Assembly (NCBI GenBank): GCA_029212745.1
Contig: JARGOL010000003.1
Span: forward strand, 1 to 64,000
DNA length: 64,000 bases
Reading direction: 5' to 3'
From: Alcanivoracaceae bacterium
GTDB lineage: Bacteria; Pseudomonadota; Gammaproteobacteria; Pseudomonadales; Alcanivoracaceae
Part shown: positions 18,333 through 27,561 of the stretch, in pieces
How the letters are laid out: every line of letters begins with the position of its first letter
Numbering within the stretch: position 1 is the stretch's first letter
Position numbers and translations under genes: made by a program
The notes under the pieces: model-generated
Databases searched by the model: none
What the model was told of the DNA's origin: nothing
What the model saw: only the letters and a program-made list of their open reading frames with translations

Positions 18333-18497
18333 ACCCTCTCCTGGTAGAAACTGTGATAAGTGATTGCCGGGGCCAAGTATACCCGTCCACGCACCGGATC
18401 GGGCAAGGCGCGCCCCGGTCTTATATTCAGGGCGCGGCAGAATACTGGTACCCTTGGCGCTGAGACCGCCAGACAGCATCCAAGGAGCCCTACCCAC

Positions 18498-19745
18498 GTG
18501 CGCGAGATCATCCTGATCCAGGTATCCGGCGGCGACCGCCCCGGCCTTACGGCAGCGTTCACTCGAATTCTCGGCCAGTACCACCTGAACGTGCTCGATA
18601 TTGGCCAGGCGGTGATTCATGACACGCTGTCACTGGGCATCCTCGTGGAAATTCCGCCACAACAGGAAGGCTCATCCCTGCTCAAGGATCTCCTGTTCGA
18701 GGCGCACAAACTTAACACCTCGGTGCGTTTCCGGCCGATCGATCATGACCGTTATGAGGAATGGGTCGCAGGCCAGGGCAAGGACCGGCATATCATCACC
18801 ATGCTGGCCAGGAAGATCACGGCCGAACAGCTCAGTGATGTCACCGCCGTTGTCGCGGCCAACGAACTCAATATCGACAGCATCAACCGGCTCTCTGGCC
18901 GGGTTCACCTCGAGGGCGAGGCCGGTGATGAGGATGCGCGTGCCTGCGTCGAGATCTCGGTGCGCGGCAACCCTGCAGACAGCCAGGCCATGCGCGCCGC
19001 ATTCCTGCGCATTGCCAATGAACGAAACATGGACATTGCCTTTCAGCGCGACAGCGCCTTCCGGCGCAATCGACGATTGGTGGTGTTTGATATGGACTCG
19101 ACCCTGATCGAGTCTGAAGTCATTGATGAGCTGGCCCGGGAGGCCGGTGTCGGCGAGCAGGTTGCCGCCATCACCGAACAGGCCATGCGCGGCGAGCTGG
19201 ACTTCGACGAGAGCTTCCGGCAACGGGTGGCCCAGCTAAAAGGACTGGATGAAGCTGCGCTTGAGCGGGTCAGGCAACGTATCTCCCTGACAGAAGGGGC
19301 GGAGCGACTGATCAGTACGTTGAAAGCACTGGGCTACCGCACTGCCATCCTGTCCGGTGGCTTTACCTGGTTCGGGCGCTGGCTGCAGGAGCGCCTTGGC
19401 ATCGACCACGTCCACGCCAATGAGCTCGAGATTGAAGACGGCCAGGTCACAGGGCGCGTTGTCGGGCGCATCGTCAACGGTGCCCGCAAGGCCGAGCTGG
19501 TCAGGGAGATTGCGTCCAAGGAAGGGATCAGTCTGGAACAGGTCATCGCCGTGGGCGACGGCGCCAACGACCTGCCCATGCTCGGCATCGCTGGCCTGGG
19601 CATCGCGTTCCGCGCCAAGCCGCTGGTCAAGGAAACCGCCGAGCAGTCCATCTCCACCCTGGGGCTGGACGGCATCCTCTACCTGATTGGTGTGCGCGAC
19701 CGTGACCAGGCCGAGCTACTCACCCGCGGCCGCCCCGGGCAGTGA
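18498..19745 (+). CDS. serB: Phosphoserine phosphatase SerB
   Basis: SerB hydrolyses phosphoserine to serine, the last step of serine synthesis. The 415-residue protein has two N-terminal ACT-type regulatory domains (about 1-85 and 95-180) and a C-terminal HAD domain. HAD motifs are VVFDMDSTLIESE (nucleophile and acid aspartates), ILSGGFTWFG and GDGANDLPML. The start is the GTG at 18498 because AGGAG lies about 10 nt upstream and homology begins at VREIILIQVSG. It is divergent from the YtjB-like gene. Confidence 0.95.
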   Translation: MREIILIQVSGGDRPGLTAAFTRILGQYHLNVLDIGQAVIHDTLSLGILVEIPPQQEGSSLLKDLLFEAHKLNTSVRFRPIDHDRYEEWVAGQGKDRHIITMLARKITAEQLSDVTAVVAANELNIDSINRLSGRVHLEGEAGDEDARACVEISVRGNPADSQAMRAAFLRIANERNMDIAFQRDSAFRRNRRLVVFDMDSTLIESEVIDELAREAGVGEQVAAITEQAMRGELDFDESFRQRVAQLKGLDEAALERVRQRISLTEGAERLISTLKALGYRTAILSGGFTWFGRWLQERLGIDHVHANELEIEDGQVTGRVVGRIVNGARKAELVREIASKEGISLEQVIAVGDGANDLPMLGIAGLGIAFRAKPLVKETAEQSISTLGLDGILYLIGVRDRDQAELLTRGRPGQ

Positions 19746-19751
19746 CCACCC

Positions 19752-21821
19752 TTAATCTTCACCCAGGGTAATGGCGTCGCCTGGCGGCTGCAGATAGATG
19801 CCCTGCAGGTAATCGACACCGCCCAGGGTCCAGATTGACTGCATCTGTGCCGCACTCTCGACAAAGCCCACCATGACGGTCTTGCCGCTGTCACTCACCG
19901 ACGCAATCAACTTGCTGAACGCGTCCTTGCTTTCTTTCTTGTCCAGCTCTTCCGTGTAGCTGCCGTCAAACTTCACCATGTCCACTGGCACATGCTTGAA
20001 CAGCTTCATCGGGTCAGGCACGCCACCAAAGCGGCTGACAGACACCTTTGCTCCCAGTTCGTGAATGGCACTGATGAATGTGCCGGCCTGCTTGAGGTAA
20101 CTATCCAGGTCCGCTTCGGTAAACTGGAAAACTACCCGCGACGGGTCAAGCTTGGCGGCTTTCAGCGCCTTGCCCACCCACTGGGACAGGGCAGAATCCT
20201 CGAGGGAGTAGCCACTGAGATTGATCAGGATGCGAACGTCATCGGAATAGGCGGCCGCCGCCTTTACGGCATTGAGAATCACCCAACGGTCAATCTTTCC
20301 GGCAAGACCCCGTTCCGCCGCCACCGGCATGAATTGTGCCGCGGACAACGTCGAACCGTCTGGTTGCGGCAATGATACAAACACCTCCGCAAAACCTTTG
20401 CCATCGTCTTCCATGGCCATGATGGCCTGGTACTTCAGGCTCAACGCATTCTTCTCCAGCGCCGTACGCAGCACCATGGCGATAGCCTCGGACGAGCCGG
20501 CCTCAACGTCATCCATGGGATTGTGCACATGAATGGCATTACCCTTGCCGTCATTTTCAGCTGAGGCCCTGTTGCAGCACTCGATCGCCTTTGTCAGGGC
20601 CGCATGACTGGAATGACTGTCTTCACGGACGAAGGCAACACCGACGCTTGCCGTCACCTTCACGGTCTTGGACTTGATCGCAGGCATCAGGTGTTCAAAG
20701 GCATCGCGGATACGCTCAGCCATATCCCGTGCTTCATCGAGGTCCGACACCTTGCGCAGAATTGAGAAATCCTCGCCTGAAATACGGGCAAGCGGCTCAT
20801 CACCTGCAAATTTCTCCAGCGTCATTGCCGCCGTAGCGAGGAGCTCGTCAGAGCCATCAATGCCGATGGAAGTCTGGTGCTGCTCGAAATCATCAATACG
20901 GACCATGAAGACGCTGTACAACTGACCACTGCGCACGGCATCGGATACAGCCTGGTCCATCTTTTCCAGGAACCAGCCACGGTTGTAGAGACCGGTGAGA
21001 GGATCGGTCTGGCGCATTTCTGCCAGCTTTTCCTCCATCGCTTCCTCGTCGAACCCCTCGGCACGGATGACAATCTGGGTGCAGGCTTCACCGTCATAAT
21101 TGGATGCCGAGAAAACAAATGTGGCATCGAATTCCTTGCCGTCGGTGGTCACACCCTTGCAGGGCAGTTCATTGGTCTGGCTCTCGTCCTGGGCGCGGCT
21201 GCGCAGCAGTTTCTTCAGCGCTTCGTGATTCTCCGCCGAGACCATATCCATGATCGGCACGCCCGCCAGGTCATCTGCCGTCTCGTAGCCAAACATTTCA
21301 AGATAAGTGTCATTGGCATGGATGTGCATGCCGTCCACCACGTAGGCAATGGCGTCGCGGGACTGGTCCATGAGGATCGAGAGACGGCGTTCCGCCTCAT
21401 GCAGGGCAATCTGGCTGTGTTGCAGGTCCTTGCGCAGGCGCACCAGCTCCATGGCGCGATCCAGGATCAGGCTGAGCAGGTCCCGGTCATCTGCCGGCGC
21501 AACGAAGCGAACGCCTTTTTCATAGGCCTCGCGCATGGCCAGACCATCCATGGTGTCCACCAGAAGCATCATCGGCACGGACTTGCCCAGCCGATGCTCG
21601 GTGGCAAGGGCGTCTTCAAAGCTAATGCCACCAAAAGAGGGGCGACATAGCAGCAGCTCCCATGCGCCGGATTTCAGGGCACGCACGAAGTCGTCTTCCG
21701 TCAGCGCCAGTTCGGCACGGGTGACCTTGCCAGCGTTGCGCAGGGCATTGATCAGCTGCTCTGCGTCATCCTGCGAATCGTGGGCTATCAGAAGCCGAAT
21801 GGTATCTTCGGTGTAACTCAT
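19752..21821 (-). CDS. fimX: FimX-like degenerate GGDEF/EAL protein for type IV pilus control
   Basis: FimX is a polar c-di-GMP receptor that promotes type IV pilus assembly and twitching. The 689-residue protein follows the family layout: a degenerate receiver domain (about 8-125), a PAS domain (about 150-265), a GGDEF domain (about 285-430) and an EAL domain (about 450-689). The GGDEF signature is broken to SGEDF and the EAL signature to EVF, so cyclase and phosphodiesterase activity are unlikely, as in P. aeruginosa FimX (about 691 residues). The ending KFDGSYTEEL and VGFVESA segments are retained. It is adjacent to the PilZ-like gene and convergent with serB, as I recall from Pseudomonas. 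Confidence 0.92.
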   Translation of the reverse strand: MSYTEDTIRLLIAHDSQDDAEQLINALRNAGKVTRAELALTEDDFVRALKSGAWELLLCRPSFGGISFEDALATEHRLGKSVPMMLLVDTMDGLAMREAYEKGVRFVAPADDRDLLSLILDRAMELVRLRKDLQHSQIALHEAERRLSILMDQSRDAIAYVVDGMHIHANDTYLEMFGYETADDLAGVPIMDMVSAENHEALKKLLRSRAQDESQTNELPCKGVTTDGKEFDATFVFSASNYDGEACTQIVIRAEGFDEEAMEEKLAEMRQTDPLTGLYNRGWFLEKMDQAVSDAVRSGQLYSVFMVRIDDFEQHQTSIGIDGSDELLATAAMTLEKFAGDEPLARISGEDFSILRKVSDLDEARDMAERIRDAFEHLMPAIKSKTVKVTASVGVAFVREDSHSSHAALTKAIECCNRASAENDGKGNAIHVHNPMDDVEAGSSEAIAMVLRTALEKNALSLKYQAIMAMEDDGKGFAEVFVSLPQPDGSTLSAAQFMPVAAERGLAGKIDRWVILNAVKAAAAYSDDVRILINLSGYSLEDSALSQWVGKALKAAKLDPSRVVFQFTEADLDSYLKQAGTFISAIHELGAKVSVSRFGGVPDPMKLFKHVPVDMVKFDGSYTEELDKKESKDAFSKLIASVSDSGKTVMVGFVESAAQMQSIWTLGGVDYLQGIYLQPPGDAITLGED

Positions 21822-21889
21822 GGTTTAAGGCCGGAAATACTGTCACCCCAGACAAGGAACCGGAAAGGCTCCCTCCAAACGCAACTCCG

Positions 21890-23713
21890 TTACAGACTTG
21901 ACCAGATAGAGTCGAAGTCTTCACCGCCTTCCCTTTCCTCGGCGTCAGGAGCCGCTGTACCACCCTGTCCCTGTCGGTACTCATACTGGCCAAAACTGGC
22001 CGTACTGTTAACTTTTCTGCCCAGCACGATACGCTGGGATTCACCCGCCACCGCCATTTCCACCTTGGCCCCACTCTGGAAGCCCACCGACGGCACCAGC
22101 AAGGTGGCCGGCTGGCCAATGGCATGCAGGGCGGGCAACACCAGCGCGCGCATGAAGGTGCCGGCATCGCCGGTCTTGCGAATGACGCGAGCACCCACGG
22201 GCATGGCACGGGGAGCGAGCAATTCCACACCGAACTGGGCCCCCTGCTGCGCCAGCTGCTTGACCCAGCGTACCACACCAATGGCCCACTCATTCTGGCC
22301 AATCTCGCGCACCCCGAGAATCTCCCCGGTGCGCATCTGTGCCGGCGCCTCACCCTGCCACTGCAGGCAATAACCGCCCGGACTGGCGTTCACTTTCTGG
22401 CAGCTCAAATGCTCCAGTTTGGCGGTTGACTGGTTTTGTTGGGCCGCCTGCTTCATGGCCGAGGTGATGTGCGAGAAGTCGATGGTGTCCACCGCCAGGT
22501 CATTGGACATGCGATGGGAACCGCCATCAAATGCCCGCGACCAGGCATCATCGTCCTGCATACCAGGCCGCGGAGAGCCGCCCGCCTGCTTGTTGATCAG
22601 GAATGGGTTCTCGCCAGCGCCATCCGCCAGCACCTCCAGCCGATCACCCTTGAGCACGCGTTCGAATTCCATGCCACCGGCCAGATGCAGGTGCAGGGCG
22701 TTCAGGCCAAGACTGAGATCCACGTCACCGGTCTGGCCGACGCGCTTGAAGGAGCGCTCGGTCAGCGCCCCCCATGCCTGTTGCAGATGGGCCAGCAGGT
22801 TGTCATTGATCCCCTTGGGCACATGGAAGCCCTCGGGTGTGGTACCCGCCGCCACCTGGCCAAGCTTGCCAATCAACAGACGCGAATCGATGTAACGGCT
22901 TTCCGCACCCGCCACAGACACGTGCGTGCGGTAGGTGGGTGCCCGGTCCTGCTGCAGGTCAAAGACGAACAGGTCATCCTCGTCCCAGGCGTGTTTGATC
23001 TCCACATACCCGCTCCACTCCTCGGTGGCGCGGTAGAGCACGGCGATTTCCTGCTGGCGGAGCTGGTTCGGCTTCGCCGTCGCCAGCAACAGCACCCGGG
23101 CATAGGCATCCGCCACGGACGAACTTTCAATGTCCCGGAACTCGGCGTCAGCCACTTCCATGTCCTGCACCCCATGCATCTCGGCCAACAGGTACAACTG
23201 GTGCATTTCCAGCCACAGGTGTCGGGGCGTGGGGAAGTAGAGCTGGTAGCTGCGCACCAGGGTTTCCGTGAGTGCGGTCATGGCGCGATGAATGGCCAGG
23301 GCCAGGTTGGCCTTGCCGTCGCGCTCGCGCAAGCGCTTGAGCTGCCGCACCGCAACCATCTTGTATCCGCCCGCCAGGTGGTTCTGCAGGGCCTGGGCAA
23401 GGCTGGCCACACGGCGCGCCTTTTCCGGCAGCACCAGCGACTGGTTCAGGTAATGCTTGCCCAGGGACGAGCAGACATGCTCGATCACCGGACGCACCAC
23501 CTCCAGCAACTGCAACCGCTGCGGCGTACCGATCTGCAGGCGGTTCAATTCCTGGATGAACTGATAAAGCTGGCGCGATGTTTCACCCATGTTGACCAGG
23601 GGCAACTCATCCACCCACGCTTTCAGCTTCTTGGGCTGATCGCTGCCGACTGTCAGTACCTGAAGGTCCTGCTCCGGCAACTTCAATCGAATTTTCTGTG
23701 GCTGCTGATCCAT
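21890..23713 (-). CDS. Conserved FimX-neighbour protein with C-terminal PilZ-like domain
   Basis: This is a 607-residue cytoplasmic protein without signal peptide or membrane span. The first 250 residues are helical, with many Leu, Gln and Arg (EKARRVASLAQALQNHLAGG). The C-terminal third contains a beta-rich segment, GYCLQWQGEAPAQMRTGEIL then WAIGVVRWVKQLAQQGAQFG, that looks like a PilZ fold, though the RxxxR/DxSxxG binding signature is not obvious. It lies 68 bp upstream of fimX on the same strand, the position of PA4958 in P. aeruginosa as I recall it, so a role in pilus or c-di-GMP control is inferred. The 172 bp upstream (23714-23885) are AT-rich and probably hold its promoter. Confidence 0.7.
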   Translation of the reverse strand: MDQQPQKIRLKLPEQDLQVLTVGSDQPKKLKAWVDELPLVNMGETSRQLYQFIQELNRLQIGTPQRLQLLEVVRPVIEHVCSSLGKHYLNQSLVLPEKARRVASLAQALQNHLAGGYKMVAVRQLKRLRERDGKANLALAIHRAMTALTETLVRSYQLYFPTPRHLWLEMHQLYLLAEMHGVQDMEVADAEFRDIESSSVADAYARVLLLATAKPNQLRQQEIAVLYRATEEWSGYVEIKHAWDEDDLFVFDLQQDRAPTYRTHVSVAGAESRYIDSRLLIGKLGQVAAGTTPEGFHVPKGINDNLLAHLQQAWGALTERSFKRVGQTGDVDLSLGLNALHLHLAGGMEFERVLKGDRLEVLADGAGENPFLINKQAGGSPRPGMQDDDAWSRAFDGGSHRMSNDLAVDTIDFSHITSAMKQAAQQNQSTAKLEHLSCQKVNASPGGYCLQWQGEAPAQMRTGEILGVREIGQNEWAIGVVRWVKQLAQQGAQFGVELLAPRAMPVGARVIRKTGDAGTFMRALVLPALHAIGQPATLLVPSVGFQSGAKVEMAVAGESQRIVLGRKVNSTASFGQYEYRQGQGGTAAPDAEEREGGEDFDSIWSSL

Positions 23714-23885
23714 GCCGGACGGTTCCCGGTCCCGGTTTCTGGCAGTCGCGCTGACCGCTGGGCGGCCTATTCACATCGCGACTGAACTTGTTTTTACAAC
23801 TAATTGATTTGACTGCAATTGTTTTGATCTTCGACTTTAAGGTATCACGTCGACGCTGTAAATCGCCGCAACGCCGGTCTGGTTG

Positions 23886-24884
23886 TCAGACCAGCGCCGT
23901 TTTCGACGCCGCGCCGGGCAGCTCCTGCACCAGGCGCGGCACCAGGTAGCCAGGCAGCCGGGCCTGCAACTGCCCATGCAAGCGGCGGGCCGCCTCATCA
24001 CTGACCTGGAAATGCGCTGCCCCCTGGACCCGGTCCAGCTGGTGCAGGTAATAGGGCATCACTCCCGCGTCAAAAAGAGTGTTTGCAAGCGCTAACTGCT
24101 GTTCCAGACCATCGTTTACGCCCTTGAGAAGCACCGCCTGATTGAGCAGGGTGACGCCAGCCTGCGCCAGTTGCTGACACGCCTTACGCACACTGTCATC
24201 CAGTTCCCGGGCATGATTGGCATGCAGCACCATGACCCGGCCACCGGGCCAGCCCGCCAGCATCGCAAGCAGGCCGTCACTGACCCGCTCGGGCATGACC
24301 ACGGGCTGGCGAGTGTGTATGCGCAACCGCTGCACATGGGGGATGCCGGCCAGGGCGTCCAGCAGCTGGCGCAGGCGGCGGTCGCTGACGGACAGGGGAT
24401 CACCACCGGACAGGATCACTTCCTGGATGTCATCCCGGCCGGCCAGCCAGTCCAGGGCCCGGGCCAGGCGTTCGCCCCCGGGCACGTGCTCGGCATAGGG
24501 GAAATGGCGCCGGAAGCAGTAGCGGCAATGCACCGCGCAGGCGCCGGTGACCATCAGCAGGACGCGGCCATGGTACTTGTGCAGGATACCGGGCACCGGT
24601 GTGCTGTCGCGCTCCTCGAGCGGGTCGGCACTGTAGCCCGGCACCACGTCCACTTCCTCGGCCGATGCCAGCACCTGTCGCAACAGCGGGTCATCGGGGT
24701 CACCCTTGCGCATGCGCGCCACGTAACTGCGTGGCACCCGCACGGCGAAACCGTCAGCCGCCGCCAGGGCGTCCGGCGATGACGTATCGGGAAGATCAAG
24801 CACGCGGCGCAGCTCTGCCAGATCAGTGATGAGGTCGGCGCCGGCCGGCTGCCAGTCGCCGCACGGCACTGTCTGCGTTATCAT
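23886..24884 (-). CDS. epmB: EF-P beta-lysylation radical SAM protein EpmB
   Basis: EpmB is a lysine 2,3-aminomutase homologue that converts (S)-alpha-lysine to (R)-beta-lysine for attachment to EF-P. The 332-residue protein has the radical SAM cluster motif [13 protein letters not shown] (Cys-X3-Cys-X2-Cys, about 113-125) followed by SGGDPL, and the PLP-lysine region near [10 protein letters not shown]. The ATG at 24884 is used because GGAG lies a few nt upstream; an alternative start at 24911 would leave little room before efp. It is divergent from efp across 48 bp and completes the EF-P modification set with epmA. Confidence 0.93.
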   Translation of the reverse strand: MITQTVPCGDWQPAGADLITDLAELRRVLDLPDTSSPDALAAADGFAVRVPRSYVARMRKGDPDDPLLRQVLASAEEVDVVPGYSADPLEERDSTPVPGILHKYHGRVLLMVTGACAVHCRYCFRRHFPYAEHVPGGERLARALDWLAGRDDIQEVILSGGDPLSVSDRRLRQLLDALAGIPHVQRLRIHTRQPVVMPERVSDGLLAMLAGWPGGRVMVLHANHARELDDSVRKACQQLAQAGVTLLNQAVLLKGVNDGLEQQLALANTLFDAGVMPYYLHQLDRVQGAAHFQVSDEAARRLHGQLQARLPGYLVPRLVQELPGAASKTALV

Positions 24885-24932
24885 TGCGCTCCGCTGAAAA
24901 GGCATTGGCATTCAACATCCTGCGAGTACTAC

Positions 24933-25502
24933 ATGGCGACTTATTCTACCAACGAATTCAAATCCGGTCTGAAAGTAATGCTTGATGGCGATCCCTGCGC
25001 CATCGTCGAGAACGAGTTTGTCAAACCGGGCAAGGGCCAGGCGTTCAACCGCGTGCGTCTGCGCAACCTGAAGACCGGCAAGATATGGGAACGCACCTTC
25101 AAGTCGGGCGAGAGCCTGGAAGGCGCCGACGTCATGGATACCGACATGCAGTATCTCTATAACGACGGCGAGTTCTGGCATTTCATGGACCCGAACACCT
25201 TCGAGCAGCAGGCCGCCGAGGAATCGGCTGTGGGCGACGCCAAGCAATGGCTGCGCGAAGAGGATGTCTGCACGGTGACGCTCTACAACGGATCGCCGCT
25301 GTCAGTCAGCCCGCCAAACTTCGTGGAACTGGAAATCACCGAAACCGATCCGGGCCTCAAGGGCGACACCGCCGGCACCGGCGGCAAACCGGCCACCCTG
25401 TCCACCGGCGCCGTTGTCCGCGTGCCGCTGTTCGTGCAGACCGGCGAGGTGGTCAAGGTCGACACCCGCACCGGCGAATACGTGGGCCGCATCAAGGACT
25501 GA
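24933..25502 (+). CDS. efp: Translation elongation factor P
   Basis: EF-P binds between the P and E sites and rescues ribosomes stalled at polyproline. At 189 residues it is standard length. The acceptor loop reads [10 protein letters not shown] with Lys34 at its tip, the residue lysylated by EpmA and EpmB; Pseudomonas aeruginosa-type EF-P instead has Arg32 for rhamnosylation. The OB domains and the terminal [14 protein letters not shown] are typical. epmB lies divergently upstream and epmA starts 5 bp after the stop, so all partners are together. Confidence 0.97.
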   Translation: MATYSTNEFKSGLKVMLDGDPCAIVENEFVKPGKGQAFNRVRLRNLKTGKIWERTFKSGESLEGADVMDTDMQYLYNDGEFWHFMDPNTFEQQAAEESAVGDAKQWLREEDVCTVTLYNGSPLSVSPPNFVELEITETDPGLKGDTAGTGGKPATLSTGAVVRVPLFVQTGEVVKVDTRTGEYVGRIKD

Positions 25503-25507
25503 CCGGC

Positions 25508-26449
25508 ATGAGCGGGAGCGACTGGCGTCCACTGGCGCCGCTGCCGGCGCTGCGCCAGCGCGCCCGCCTCTACCAGCACATCCGCGCCTTCTTCGAGGCC
25601 CGTGACGTCATGGAGGTCAGCACACCGATGCTGGGCCGGCATGGCGTCACCGACCCCGCCATCCAGTGCATCCGGGTACCCGGTCACGGCGTGCTGCAGT
25701 CATCCCCGGAATACCACATGAAGCGGCTGCTGGCTGCCGGCAGTGGCGCCATCTACCAGATATCGCCGGTGTTTCGCGAGGGTGAAAGTGGCGCCCGCCA
25801 CAACACCGAATTCACCCTGCTGGAATGGTATCGGCCCGGGTTTTCCCTGCCCCGCCTGATAGACGAGACCTGTGCCCTGATGGCCCCGCTACTGGGCCAG
25901 CCGCCGGTGAAGCGGGTCAGCTTCCGCGCCCTGTTCAAGGCTGTCACCGGCCTCGACCCCCTGAGCGCCGACATGGCCAGCCTGCAACAGGCGATACCCG
26001 CCGGCCAGCACGTACCCGACATGGATCGCCCGCAACTGGTGGATTGGCTGATGGGATTCGTGGTGGAGCCGGCCATGGACAGGGACACACTGGTGGTGGT
26101 GCAGGATTTTCCCGCCTGGGCGGCTGCCCTGGCGCGACTGCAGACAGATCCTGAGGGCGACACCGTGGCCGCTCGCTTCGAAATCTATTTCAACGGACTG
26201 GAACTGGCCAACGGCTACGATGAACTCACCGACCCGGCGGAGCAACGCGCCCGGTTCGAGGCCGACCGGGCCCGACGCACAGCCCTGGGCCTGCCGGATG
26301 CCAGTGTCGATCCACACCTGCTGGCAGCGCTGGAACACGGCATCGGCGATTGCGCCGGTGTTGCCCTGGGAGTGGAACGCCTGCTCATGGCAGCCAGTGG
26401 CGAACAGCGCATTGACCGGGTGATGGCATTTACCCGGGATAACGCCTGA
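25508..26449 (+). CDS. epmA: EF-P--lysine ligase EpmA (PoxA/GenX)
   Basis: EpmA is a truncated class II lysyl-tRNA synthetase that attaches beta-lysine to EF-P. The 313-residue protein lacks the anticodon-binding domain and keeps class II motif 2 (FREGESGARHNTEFTLLEWYRPG) and motif 3 (GVALGVERLLM). The start MSGSDWRPLAP at 25508 lies 5 bp past efp, so the two are probably co-transcribed. Length is close to E. coli EpmA (about 325). Confidence 0.95.
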   Translation: MSGSDWRPLAPLPALRQRARLYQHIRAFFEARDVMEVSTPMLGRHGVTDPAIQCIRVPGHGVLQSSPEYHMKRLLAAGSGAIYQISPVFREGESGARHNTEFTLLEWYRPGFSLPRLIDETCALMAPLLGQPPVKRVSFRALFKAVTGLDPLSADMASLQQAIPAGQHVPDMDRPQLVDWLMGFVVEPAMDRDTLVVVQDFPAWAAALARLQTDPEGDTVAARFEIYFNGLELANGYDELTDPAEQRARFEADRARRTALGLPDASVDPHLLAALEHGIGDCAGVALGVERLLMAASGEQRIDRVMAFTRDNA

Positions 26450-26455
26450 CAGACG

Positions 26456-27382
26456 TCAGGCCAGCGCCACCGGGGCGCCCTGCGGTTCAACACGCAGGGC
26501 ATTGTCATGAATCAGGTCGGCGATCTGGGCCAGCGCTGCCTGCGGCAAATCGTGGCCCATGCCGGGAATGATTGCCAGGCGCGCATCCCGGATGGCACGC
26601 GCCGTTGCCTTGCCGCCCGCCACGCGAATCAGCGGGTCATGGCTGCCGTGAATCACGGTGGTGGGGGCAGTCACCCGGCGCAGGTCGCGGGCAAAACCGC
26701 CGGTGGCCATGATCCCGGTGAACTGCTGCAGCACACCGCGCGGGTACAGGCCGCGCTCGAAAGCCTGCCGGAAAATACCCTCGAGCAAGTCATCGCCCTG
26801 CTGCAGGGTACCGCCAATCACACGCCAGACGCGCATGCCGTGGGTGACATACTCGTCCGCGCTGTTGATGGCCACACGCGGACCCACCAGCGTCTTCAGC
26901 GCCGCTGGCTTGGGCGGCGGCAACAGACGGCTGTTGGGGCTGGACATGATCGACGTCAGGGAAGCCACCCGGTCCGGCCGGTGTGCTGCCATCAGCTGGC
27001 TGATCATGCCGCCCATGGAAGCACCCACCAGGTGTGCTTTCTGGATGCCCAGGGCGTCCAGCAACCCGCAGGTGTCCTCAACCAGGTCATGCAGGGTGTA
27101 CGGCGCCGCAATGGGCAACCCGGTCATGTAACGTCCCATCAAACCCATCGGGCTGTGACGCAACGGCGCCCGCAGGCGCGTGGACAGGCCCACGTCGCGG
27201 TTATCGAAACGGATGACACGGTAACCACGCGCGGCAAGGTCATCCAGCAGCGGCTCCGGCCAGAACACCATCTGCGCTGCGAGCCCCATGACGAACACAA
27301 TGGCTTCGCCCTGCTCCGGGCCGCGCGCATCATAGAACAGCTCAATGCCGTTGCTTTCCACCTTGCCTGAGGTTACCTGCAT
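26456..27382 (-). CDS. Alpha/beta hydrolase
   Basis: This 308-residue serine hydrolase starts MQVTSGKVESNGIELFYDARG. The nucleophile elbow is GASMGG (about 122-127), the acid is in HGSHDPL and the histidine is in GMGHDLPQ, giving a complete triad. The oxyanion region VMGLAAQMVFWP and the FDNRDVGLS loop resemble epoxide-hydrolase and lipase relatives often annotated as tropinesterase or haloperoxidase-like. The start at 27382 is used because homology begins there. It faces epmA convergently with a 6-bp gap. The substrate is unknown. Confidence 0.85.
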   Translation of the reverse strand: MQVTSGKVESNGIELFYDARGPEQGEAIVFVMGLAAQMVFWPEPLLDDLAARGYRVIRFDNRDVGLSTRLRAPLRHSPMGLMGRYMTGLPIAAPYTLHDLVEDTCGLLDALGIQKAHLVGASMGGMISQLMAAHRPDRVASLTSIMSSPNSRLLPPPKPAALKTLVGPRVAINSADEYVTHGMRVWRVIGGTLQQGDDLLEGIFRQAFERGLYPRGVLQQFTGIMATGGFARDLRRVTAPTTVIHGSHDPLIRVAGGKATARAIRDARLAIIPGMGHDLPQAALAQIADLIHDNALRVEPQGAPVALA

Positions 27383-27561
27383 AGCCGAATTACACCTGGT
27401 CTGCTTTAATGCTGCCCTTGTTACCGCGCGCCCTGCGGCCGCGCAACCGTCACCACCCATATTGGCCCGAAAAGATATCGCTGGCCAGAATGTCGCGGCA
27501 ACAGCGACAACCGGGCACAGGCCCGTGGTGCACAACATCCGGACAAGTGGGCAAACACGCA

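Noticed and set aside
22436-23785. 449-codon plus-strand frame opposite the PilZ-like gene
   Set aside because: Composition is His/Gln/Arg-rich shadow of the true minus-strand gene; no start context.
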